In this document: positions 47,501 to 56,710 of the stretch, one piece after another
How positions within the stretch are numbered: position 1 is the first letter of the stretch
Layout: each line of letters starts with the position of its first letter
Source of the DNA: Apodospora peruviana
Lineage: Eukaryota; Ascomycota; Sordariomycetes; Sordariales; Lasiosphaeriaceae
NCBI GenBank assembly: GCA_033439685.1
Contig: JAUEDM010000003.1
Span: 3,812,001 to 3,876,000, forward strand
Length of the DNA stretch: 64,000 nt
Direction: 5' to 3'
The notes under the pieces: generated by a model
The model's input: the letters and a program-made list of their open reading frames with translations, nothing else
What the model was told of the DNA's origin: nothing
Database searches by the model: none
Made by a program: the position numbers and the translations under genes

Positions 47501-47588
47501 CTTGATGCCGCAGTCGTAGCAGCTTTGTCAGGGCTTCGAATCGGGCCCTGTTAAGCCCTGGCTCTTTCCAATCGAACTGCTGGCTCAT
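44547..47588 (-). CDS. Large protein with OTT_1508-like deaminase domain and MYND zinc finger
   Basis: Single exon, 1013 aa. After about 340 helical residues comes VHAEMQLLQHC (HAE zinc/proton-shuttle motif, near residue 348), then YFGCSKRSCFLCWSFL (paired Cys, near 371-378). This is the zinc-deaminase pattern of the OTT_1508-like family found in fungi and bacteria. Near residues 518-556 a MYND finger follows: CGNFDCEKRTTRRCSRC, RRYCSLWCEED, HKFEC. The remaining 450 residues are unassigned, with FARPEGSRGGYYPWF-type sequence. The chemistry would be deamination of a base or nucleotide, but the target is unknown; MYND fingers usually bind proteins. Diverged direct repeats lie on both sides. The start was chosen as the first ATG after an in-frame stop. 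Confidence 0.82.
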   Translation of the reverse strand: MSQQFDWKEPGLNRARFEALTKLLRLRHQGQVEPPTRFDNDEDDDSQLAPETDCSSVKASPPTDFEADRLRRQFLDRLAELIANHKGGRHVAATAMSVGPDSVKVTVAKNDKFRQIDREFIERVQSLLQRIAATTQDGSTKDALWAALLMHSESRIQSYLVDVRQLLKRYQQHYDTAHQRVQVDTTSLDSELSELCVAVFGQHPSTASRNDALVTRAHAIHKMFSSADFESLGFPASASLRTALGYLGRPRTSFHALVAAVERLEGFANIQINAVAEKKADGTKGRKAASAASEPWSVAQTFRQLGQPLTDDQVHSLLGSNGRKARWTKARLLQEFGKLRSPTWEVHAEMQLLQHCILAAPSDGRMVPYFGCSKRSCFLCWSFLDLFQGFKSRGCHGKLYNLWGLPTFEGAKAEDMRKVAGTVRGLESLLTKEILHGNDGAPTLAKESTIGPSSIHTTMPTYERPGLVNTVMRYLDNQRLNVLFPATDSGRENAYEDSDTAMASNVENEVETNTDANEGPCGNFDCEKRTTRRCSRCHGRRYCSLWCEEDDIYSHKFECSRGAITTADLLERDCYADELPKDPQVREDFGFTRCRNKTEESHLFGVYQGILKILDVTAAEMHSWRMEGILTEKIIETFSARPEGSRGGYYPWFLRNKHVLDERHKVVRDEDDPALNVQRMLSKARPYLSASDQNTPVDGLVPWAKQNCFLFLALLLDSAHPPPTMPNLDLWYDFGFPVCTDPHAESTLASLYKDLLLGNRPIRDYFSSLGSTHFTPADFPTCPFEQFWKAWEAGTLMDLFDTYGTHGGRTAYGESIDARFPDLREFLSYPGVSESDMRFSRPSVWRLRQFLAVEGANVLTTAPSISRAAIEYGFGPGLDVRTQLDLHAFYTRIFQRGVRTGEVDGALRRGRLDEVAEQWYGEPVHERVRVVLRAVSEAGRTTVSTNVGDGSNDDRDMHDMWRLRDGHYEGEEHGEEGSHTGRDHGGGEDESTGREQSESLGNETRGPGWCTIQ

Positions 47589-47832
47589 TTCCGTATTTCG
47601 CCGGTTTCTCGTTTCAACGAGAAAGAGCTCAGCCAGTACGTTTGCTGGTTAAGGCAGGTTCGACCTGCGGTTCGAGGAGTTCACTCAATGATGATTAGAA
47701 TCGTCGGGTAACAAAAACCCCGCACCGCAGCCACGTGGACGCAGCTACCTCGACCGCAGGCGGCCATTCACGGCAGTGCTAGCCAGCCAACCTTCTTTGG
47801 TATCAACAAGTCTTAATCAGAGACATAGAAGT
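47589..47832. promoter_or_regulatory. Upstream region of the deaminase-MYND gene
   Basis: About 240 bases between the start of the deaminase-MYND gene and the right direct repeat. No specific motif was recognised. Confidence 0.4.
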
Positions 47833-47986
47833 TTCTAGATCTCATTTATGCCTTAAGATGTCTAATTGCCGGCAGAACAATCCCCGACCTAACAGCGACT
47901 GGTACACCGTTCTAACAACCTGTCTGGAGCAGTTCGACTTTAGACCAATCCATCCATCATCTACTCGTCGTCGTTGATGTCGATCA
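47833..47986 (+). repeat. Right copy of the diverged direct repeat; includes the 3' end of the transporter gene
   Basis: Partner of 44087-44247. It covers the stop codon (47963-47961), the last few codons and the downstream flank of the sugar transporter gene, so this copy is probably the original. Confidence 0.75.
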
Positions 47987-49653
47987 CCGTCTTCTTCCAC
48001 TTGCGAGCCGGGACATGACGCTTGAACATGATGTCGATCTCGCGATACGATCGGCCCTTCATCTCCGGCAGGTAGAAGTACGCCAAGATGAAACAGACAA
48101 AACCAGTTGCGCCCCAGACATATCCGCACCTTCCGCCAAGGTCCACGCCCTATTTCATATATCGTGTCAGCAAATTCACCTTGTCGTTTGTGTGCATTTG
48201 TAGAGAATAAACATACCGTGGGGTTGAGCATATAAGTCGCGAGGAAGATGCAAGGGATGTTGACGACGTAGTAGGCAGCGCGTCCGATACCCGTCGTCAG
48301 AGGCCGGAGACGAATGGCCGATGTCTCTCCAATAATGACCCACGAAGCGGGCGCCGGTCCCAGGGTGAAGCCGACCGAGACGATGAGACCCAACGATGCC
48401 TGCGCCAGAGAGGCCGCGTTGGACTTGCCGACGGAGCCCGCAACGCCGAGCGCGATCAGGAAGCAGACGTTGATCAACGAGCCCCAGACGTAGATGGTGC
48501 GACGGCCGAGGTATGTCGTGAGAATCCAGGACAGCATGACGAAGACGGTCTGCAGCGCCGAGGTGATGAGGCCCAGGGCGAAGGCGAGGTTCGAATCGAT
48601 GCCGGCCTGTCGGAAGAAGTAGACGGCTTGGTTGGCGATCAGGTTACCCGTCAGGTTCTGGGCCGCGTACACACCACACACGATGAGAGTGCGGTACAGG
48701 TCGGTCCCCTTGACCAGTTCCAGGTAGCTGGGTTCCTTCTCGCTCGTTTCGAGCTCGATGGTACGGCGCATCATGGCGACGGACTCGTCCAGATTCGTGA
48801 TCAGCGACGCGCGCCCGAGGCGACGAACCGCAACCGCAGCTTGATCGAGGCGACCCTTCCGGACCAGCCACCAGGGCGATTCGGGAGCCAGATAGAGGAG
48901 GATGGCGAGCGGGGTGGGGAACATCCATTGGAGGGCAATGGGGATTCTGTAAGCGCTGGGGTCCATCTTGGCCTCGTAGACGTAGCAGACGCCGCCCACG
49001 ATGATGGCGCCGATGGCCCAGAACATCTGCAGCATCTGGGTCGCGGGGGCTCGCAGCTTGATCGGCACGATCTCGCTGCAGTATGCCGGCGCGTTGGCGA
49101 TGAAGATGCCCCAGGGCACGCCCTCGAGAAGCTGGCTGCCAAACATGACAGCCAGCGAGTTGGCGAAGTAGAAGACGAAGATGAAGCAGTTGAGGAACAT
49201 GAGGGCGATGATGGTGGCCCAGCGGTATCCGATGCGGCTGGTAAGGGGCCCCGCGAGGCAGACGCCAATGATGGCCCCAAGAGGGCCGCCCATCTGAAGA
49301 GCAGACTGCCACGAGGCCTCGATTTGGTACTTGCCATCCTTATCTATGACGCCGTACTCCTTCTTGAACTGGTCCATGGCGACAAAGGCGCCCATGAGGA
49401 AGACACAGTACGACTCCATGATGATGGTCGAAGACATGACGAAGGCCCAAAAGGCAGCCATGGGGTAGAGCTTCACGGCCTCCAGCACGCCCATGTTAAG
49501 CTCGGCATTCTCTGCCTCGATGGCGTCCCCCTTGTAGGCGGAGAGCTTCGCCTTCTCGTCGAGATCGGCGCTGTGGTCGATGGTGTGGCCCGCCGTCTCG
49601 ACCTCGGCGAGGTCGCCGCCGGAGGGCGACTTGGAATCGACGGGGTTGCTCAT
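47961..49653 (-). CDS. MFS sugar transporter (maltose permease-like)
   Basis: Exons 49653-48217 and 48149-47961 (67-nt intron) give 541 aa. After an about 55-residue N-terminal tail there are twelve hydrophobic spans. Signature motifs of the sugar-porter family are present: LTSRIGYRWA (loop 2-3), EGVPWGIFIANAPAYCSEI, PESPWWLVRKGR, the loop motif LGRRTIYVWG, and the ending YFYLPEMKGRSYREIDIMF (PET-like). The fungal MAL/alpha-glucoside branch fits best by overall sequence, but the sugar cannot be decided. The N-terminal tail is rich in acidic residues and could be a turnover signal. Confidence 0.92.
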
Positions 49654-51639
49654 GTTTGTTGACGACCTGTTTTCACTACCTCGGAGGTCGGAGGCGTGTT
49701 GATGGTGTGTGAGGAGGACTGAGGGAGGGAGAGAAACAAAACAGTGGAGAAACAAAAGACAACAAAACGGCTGGGTAGCACTGCGACGACCTCTTATTAA
49801 AAAAAAGCTTGCCTTTCACTTTCATTCATTCTCCTATTCTACGGAATAATTCCCGTCCTCACCCACCCTCCCCTCACCCGTTGGCATCCCACACGACGGG
49901 AACCGGGATCTTGATAGGCGCGGCTGTTCTGACCCTGCAACGGTCCCCGCACCGTTCAGGCAATTTGTCTCCTAGAATGCCACCCGCCTCGCAGCTTGTT
50001 GCCGCGGTGCGACCTAGTCGAAAGGCCCGAATCTAGTCTCTCGGACTCGGACCATGAACAAGACGGCATGCCGGCTATAAGCCGCTTGGGATATAACCCG
50101 TTTCGTTTCTATAGCTTAAACGTTTTAACTTATCTACCCCAACAACAGACCCCAACTGGGTCGTCTCGACCTCGACCCGTGCAGCAAGTTTCTCCGTCAC
50201 GATGGTAGTATCGACGCGCTCCAATGGCGCACACGCGTTTTGAAGGTCCCCGAGGTGGAGAGAGGTTCCACACTCATCATCCGGGGTAACTCCACGAAGG
50301 ATGCCATTGCAACTCTGATATACGGGGTATTTAACCGCACCTGGTAACCGGTAAACTCATCATAGGGTTAGGGTCAGTTGATGGAGTCTGTTCAAAATGA
50401 TAGGAGGAAATACAATAGAAGCGGGCCAAAAGTCTGGGCTAAATTGGATTTTCCACGAGAGCCATCCCGTAGGTCTAGACGCACGGCATGCATGTCTCCC
50501 GATAGGCTTTTCGGTAATCAATCCCGTCCCATCGGTAGTCACTTCTCTCTGGAGTCTGTGTGGTCATATCCTGCCGAATCCCTGAAGCCCCGAAGCGGTG
50601 AGAACCGGTGTGGTTGCACATGTGGTTGGGGCCAAAAGAGTGGCAGGGTTTGACAGGCACAACATGATACTATTGCTCTCTTTCTTTTTGTCGTTACGGA
50701 CTTCAACCAGTTGGTGTGACTACATTCTGGTTGCTCGTTTTGTTGACCGCTGTCACTGCTCGGCACTCGGACAACTTGGAACTGCGATTAGACATGGAAT
50801 GCATACCTCCAGAGCACTCGCTCTCAGAGACTGCGAGGTTCGCGTCCGCTTGTGTTGTATTTGTGTGCTTACACCTCAAGTTGAACCATACACTTCTGCC
50901 GGGATCTAAAGCCCTGGACGATCACGTTGCAAGGCCCCGGCCTAGACAAAAGATGCCTATGTGTGTGATGTGTAAGTCGATATCGTCAGTGGCAAGCCAG
51001 CTTTACCGCTCTAAGCCTCTAATAAGGTTCTCGATCCCGGCAGAGGTGGTCCTTCAAGCCAATCGGCGACGAGTGGACGATGTGTTTAGAAACAAGATTC
51101 CTTGGCGATTCTTGGTAAACCGCCGTTACTACCCAGTGTACGGAATAGTTAGCCAGGTACCTTACCTACATGTACCTTACCTACATGTACCTTACCCATA
51201 AAATATACCTTGTGTAATTGGTACCCTATATAAAAGCTTCCAGGCCAGTATCTGCATTCTGCAAGGAGAACTCAAAAACCGGCCTCTGTAGATAGGTACT
51301 AGGTGTAAACAACCCGCAATACCTGACAGGGGGGCTTATATTCGGCTCGCATCAGGTTACATGTTGGTTCACCTATCCTATCTACTCAAAACTTCGATAC
51401 TTCATGGGTTCGTCGCACGAAGGAATCACGTGCGCCCGGCAGGTATTGTTGGTCCGTTGGAAGTTCTCAAAGTCAACAGAACCTTTTTCGAAACAGACAA
51501 AATACCCCGCTCGATTTTCAGCGGCTCACGATCATTGCCATCCATCATGTCTTTCAGTATTCGGGACATCGTCCACTCCGCTCGGAGTTGGCTTTAAGGC
51601 GGCCGGAATTTTCCTGTTGGTGGCAATCCGGCCCTGAAC
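49654..51639. other. Long intergenic stretch with a short tandem repeat; no gene supported
   Basis: The left 250 bases should be the transporter promoter. A 161-codon frame at 50716-51201 (+) and others show no motif. A 15-bp unit TACCTTACCTACATG is repeated 2.6 times at 51158-51197. A TATATAAAAG box (about 51226) follows, but no good gene start after it was found. Confidence 0.4.
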
Positions 51640-53612
51640 ACCCTCACAAGCACAGCAAAGCCGGGGAATTTTGAACCTGAAGCCCATGGGGGGTCGGACC
51701 GTGATGATGAGGCCGCCTTGGTTGTTTTTGACTGGATAATAGTTGAATCAACGGGGAACTACTACGAACCGACTCGCCACAAATTCCCAGATATGGATGC
51801 CCTGGACACATTCCTTCAACAGGTACGTGCTTCCACGAGATGATAGACCAACCGCCGGCGCCAATTCTTCTGCTGGTGTTATTAACTAGTTTCCCATATA
51901 GCCATGTACCAAGCCGACCCCAGCACGGGTGATGTAAGTACTGCGAGATTCACCTTCGTTCCCTGTCGTAAGGTTGTTGTCGCACTGATAGTATGAGCAA
52001 CCATACGTTGAATGCTGAAACACCACCAAAGTTCTACTCTGAACGTTTTCCGGACGACCAGAGTCGATCATTCCGAGAATGGGCCTCACGGGCTGCTCGC
52101 AAGGAGGCGGCCAGCCTCAGATGTTCTGCCTGGGACATCGCAGGCAATTTCCAGGGCATAAACCCACTAATACGCCAGCTAGGCTGCTCGTTTGACTACC
52201 TGTCAACGTGCCCGGGTGTTAGTGGTGTTTGTGCCAGCGACAAACACGCATTTACGCTCGAAACACCCAACAGATCGGGGGTTACCGAATCAAGTGCCAT
52301 CTTCACTGCATGTCCCCAGCGACTATCTCTCTGGGCAAATTACGGGCCGATGGACTACAGCGGAGACACGACCCACGAACTTGGCCCCTGGGAGTCCGAA
52401 CCAAATAATCCAGCCTACCTTCTTCTGGTATCGGAGAATCCGTGAAGAAAGTGACGTTAGGAAACGTTCACTCGCCCTACACCCGTGAACAATTGTTGCT
52501 CTGAATCATTTATGACTTTGGTGCCTTCATGCAACGGAACGTACTTATTTACGTTTTTACACATCTTGCCAACCGGTGGGTTTGTTTGGTCGACCTTGCC
52601 ATTGAGCATAACAGGAATCTGGTACGCTGGCGATCACCTGGGAGAGACGAAGCTACTAATCAACTGCTGTATAGGAGGTCCGGCATCTACATGAAGCCGG
52701 ACGGTGATTCGGACGCTGGGACTCTTTGGATAACTTCAAAGAGCTGGCTGACCGTCGAGCGACTTATTCGCGCTCATGGACGAGTCCTGGACGAGTTTCA
52801 GTCTTCTTACGACAGGAACATGATGAATGACATTAAAAGATACGGAGCTACGGCGGATAAATGCCTATCATTGGCACGGCTGACGAAAGACCGACAGGGA
52901 CTGAAGATGAGACAGATCATGTCGACCATGTCCTTAAACACAGCGTATACCGGACAGATACACCATCACGGCCGTCAACCCCAGATTGGTGGCAAGACCG
53001 GGTTTTCGACGAAGACCAAAAATCTCTGCAACAAAGTCTGCTTCGCGTGCAGGATGACTTGGTTAAGCCCACCATAAACCTGCTCGTCATGGTGAGTCAC
53101 ATTTCATAAACGATATAAACTCACTTGAATTCACTCATCCAGGGTTTTGGGTACGGCAATACTAAAAGGCTGATGATAAACGAGACAGATGTACAAATCC
53201 GTTGCCATCAGGGACACCCGCTTGTCGCTACAGCTCAACGCTAGCCTCGGGAGGCTAAGCTGGATCACCTTCATCTTCCTGCCATTGACCTTCTTTTCGG
53301 GCTTCTTTGGCATGAACGTCGACTTGTTTGCCGGTGATCCATTTATTAAGTGGTATAGTCCCCACTCGGCCATGGACTGAACTCGCAACTTGGTTTTCCA
53401 TCTGCTAACATCATTCCGCCAGGTATTTCATCGCCGCAGCTGCACTTGTGAGTACCACTCTATATAACCCCCATTATAAAGGGAGCATGATAAACTAACA
53501 TTTCTCCTGTTCCCTCCAGGCCGGGTTGTAGTTTATCCTCTGGGTCGGCTTCAGGCTTGCCCAAAAGAGGCGTATCATTTGCCGTCGCAAGGATTATAGA
53601 AGCATTGTCTGA
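51640..53612 (+). pseudogene. Decayed CorA-like magnesium-transporter family gene
   Basis: The clear part is the 3' half. DWWQDRVFDEDQKSLQQSLL leads through an intron (starting GTGAGTC at about 53093) into YKSVAIRDTRLSLQLNASLG. The first membrane span (WITFIFLPLTFFSGFFGMNV) carries the GMN signature of CorA proteins. After another intron the second span begins FIKWYFIAAALAGL and meets a TAG at 53529-53531. The same frame then continues naturally (FILWVGFRLAQKRRIICRRK) to a stop at 53610. The upstream part (fragments at about 51670-51830, 51993-52445, 52529-52870) needs frame changes, for example near 52880. I infer an inactive gene. Confidence 0.7.
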
Positions 53613-54846
53613 TATTTAAGGGATGAAAATTTGGTTTAAGATATTAGAGAATAAAGAGGTATTGCATAAGATTCTCTGACTTATTGTGTGTCTCGTTCAG
53701 GTTGTGTACCCCGGAGCATTCCATCCCTTTTCCATAACTACTATTGAAAAACATGTATCTACCGCCAACATGGACAACCGACCAAACCACACCGTGACAC
53801 TCGTCCCAGATGATACGACCACCGGAGGCAGTCACATTTCCACGGCCGGAACTGCCGTATGAGCCCCCAAGCCACCTCCTCTCTGACAACAGACAAGATC
53901 TTTAATGCTGTTTCAACCCCCGCATAAGGGTCCTACTGTATACCTAGGTCGGAAGCTAATTGGTTGACCGGCGAGTAGTAGGCTGCCGCTGGTGCAATCT
54001 TCATCATACGATAATCTATCCCATGGTACTGCTTTGGAAGAAAAGCATATCTGGACATACTTATCTGAGATAAATGATCTGCGCCATGGGATCGAACCTG
54101 ATTGGCCATGGCTCTCAAGGCATGAATCAGTATACACGGACCGAACAACAGCTCCCGGGAAAACTCAAACACATACGTACCGGAGACAGACAAGCCAATA
54201 TATGGAATCTCAACTTGCTGGATTGGAACACAGGTGCAATCCATCTTGTGATTGGAAGGATTAATTACCGGTCTGCTATGACTAAAACAAGACCCCAATC
54301 AACCACCACAGACGTAAGTCAACGACATGACCTAGACGTCGTCCGGTACCGAACATGGCCACCACAATTTCCGCCAGGTCCAGAACTCTTCATTCCCACC
54401 TTCAACTTTCGTGAGCCTCAAAGTGCATGCATCCCGAGAAGAAGTTAGGTCCAGTCGACGGCGCCGTCCAATAACTCGACGAAGGCGCTCGGCATGGCCG
54501 ACAGAGACAGACTGCGCCGCACCCAAAGCCGTGCATAAACCAACCAGTACCACAAAATTGACGATGTTTGGATGAGGCACCAAGTTACATATGGATGTGG
54601 AATCGTTGTGTACGGAATACTTTCGCTCCCGAGTCCGTACCCGAGAGGAGGATCAATTTTTTCTCGTCGATAAGTAACGACGACGAGCAGAGAAACTCTG
54701 ATACCAGTTTGTCACACTTATTAAAATACGGTGCTACCACCCTCCAGGTGTGGTCGTCCATTGCAAAGAAGATTTCAGCCAGTTCTGAAGAAATTTTCGT
54801 CGTTCTTCATGGGACAACAGCCAAACTCGAACCCATTATTACTATT
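53613..54846 (-). other. Mostly non-coding; possible remains of a small secreted-protein gene on the minus strand
   Basis: A frame starting at 54583 opens with a signal peptide (NFVVLVGLCTALGAAQSVSV) and runs about 80 residues. Further minus-strand frames at 54298-53933 and 53889-53644 (for example GRGNVTASGGRIIWDECHGV) could be later exons, but I could not join them in phase. It is either a decayed secreted-protein gene or chance. The right end contains the tyrosinase promoter. Confidence 0.3.
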
Positions 54847-56178
54847 ATGGCGGTACCTACGATGACGAGTTTCAGACGGCTGGCACTCGTCCTGTTCGTC
54901 CACGCTTTATTAACAACAACCACAACAACAACAACAACAACCTTTGTAGACGCTAAATGCACCACCCCAACAAGGCCGCCGCCACCTACCAGCAACAATG
55001 GCACCCGTCATGAATGCAGAGCCAGATCACAGAGGAAGCCATGGTGAGTGAACAGACAAAACAGACTGAACAACAAACAAGGAATGGTGACTAACTGTTC
55101 ATCTCTGTCAGGGAATCCTTAACCACCGTCCAACGCGCGAGCTACATAAACGCCACCTTGTGTCTGATGACCACACCAGCCAAACTCAAGATTCCTGGCG
55201 CCAAAACCCGATGGGACGAGCTGCACTACGCACACATCGCGCAGTCAGCCTACATCCACTTCGTCGGCGCATTCCTGCCATGGCACCGCTACTTCCTGCT
55301 CGCACACGAGACCGTGCTTCGAAAAGACTGCGGCTACCGCGGGCCGATACCGTACTGGAACGAAACGTCCGACGTGCAGAACCTCAGAGACTCATTCTTG
55401 CTCGACCCGGATACCGGGTTCGGTGGCAACGGGGTTTCTGGCAAGGAGTTATGCATCGCCGATGGACCCTTTGCCGACATCCGACTACATCTGAAGGCGA
55501 ATCTTAGCAGCGACAACTATTGCATCTCGCGCAACATGAGCGCCTGTCTGTTTTCTGGTGCGCTGACCGAGAACATCGAGACTTGTTTGACCACCCCAAA
55601 CTTCGAGGCGGCGAGGAACTGCATCGAGGCTAAGCCGCATATTGCTGGGCATTGGGGTGTGGGCGGGACGGTATGTCTCAGACTCACTCCTTCCTCTCCT
55701 TGCCGGATGGCTGGATGGCTGTGCTAATGATTCATGATGATTCATGATAAGTTAGATGTCCGACACCCTCCTCAGCCCGGGCGACCCGCTCTTCTACCTG
55801 CACCACGTCTGGCTCGACAAGATCTGGTGGGAGTGGCAGTCCCGAAACCTGTCGGTGCGTCTGACGGAAATGAGCGGACCCAACATTCCTATCCCGCCGC
55901 CGCCCACAAATAGTAGTACGGGCGGTGGCGGACCTCCGCCGGGCAAAGCTACCTTCAAGTTCGGAAACGAAACGTGCTCGCCCGCGGGTGGAGGTCCGGG
56001 CCAGGGCCACGGCATCGGCGAGCCACTAAACAGAGCACTGACGGACTTTTTTGGTGATGGCGGGAACGTTACGACGCTGGACCACACGCTCTGGTCGGCG
56101 GGGATATTACCGAATGCTACGATCAGGGACGTCATGGACTTGGAGGGGCCGTTTGTTTGTGCCGAGTATCATGTATGA
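54847..56178 (+). CDS. Secreted tyrosinase-type copper protein
   Basis: Exons 54847-55043, 55112-55670 and 55756-56178 give 392 aa. A signal peptide (RRLALVLFVHALLTTTTT) runs into a ten-residue poly-Thr stretch. The CuA site is in DELHYAHIAQSAYIHFVGAF followed by LPWHRYFLLAHE. The CuB site is in PHIAGHWGVGG, completed after the second intron by DPLFYLHHVWLDKIWWEW. All six expected His ligands can be placed. The C-terminal part has a Pro/Gly loop (NIPIPPPPTNSSTGGGGPPP), and there is no long C-terminal lid domain, as in other short secreted fungal members. Phenol oxidation is expected; whether it serves pigment or defence cannot be told. Several N-glycosylation sites fit secretion. Confidence 0.92.
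54912..54941 (+). repeat. ACA/ACC repeat coding for poly-threonine in the tyrosinase leader
   Basis: Ten Thr codons in a row directly after the hydrophobic core of the signal peptide. The length of this run can change by slippage. Confidence 0.9.
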
Positions 56179-56710
56179 GATGATTAGGTACATGACTATC
56201 GTATTCTGCTTGTAATACCGGGTTTAAAGTCAAAGTTACAGTCTTCATTGTTAGATAGTGACTGCTCAGGGAAGCACACCACCGCCGAGAAACCACCGCT
56301 GATACTGTTGGTCGCAACAGCAAAGAATCACAAAAGTCTGCAGACGTACCTAGTCACGAAGCAAACGGCTCAACGAAAGCTGTTTGTAAATGTGTCTATT
56401 GGTCTACATGTAGAGAAAGAAGAACTTGAATATTCAATACAAAGGAAAGAAAACCACTTTTGTGTGAGCAGAATCGAGCCCCTGGCTTCGGAATAGGTAC
56501 CGCCGCAGCGGTCCCGGTGCGAATTCCGCTGCTGCCGGCAAGCCAGGTCATGGCCTGCTCTGGTTGTTGCCCTGTCAACGGCATGTGCGTGAGGTTATTC
56601 CAACAAATACAAAAATACAATTAACACCTCCCCCCTTCCCACAACCCCAACCCCCCCATTCACGTAATTACTTAACTTTTCTCATCAACGCTCAAGTCCA
56701 CTCAAGTCCA
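56179..56710. other. Intergenic between two converging genes
   Basis: 3' flanks of the tyrosinase gene and of the Ser/Thr-rich gene. No coding signal. Confidence 0.5.

Noticed and set aside
48628..49662. 344-codon plus-strand frame (His/Glu/Asp-rich)
   Set aside because: It is antisense to the sugar transporter exon, which has clear family motifs.
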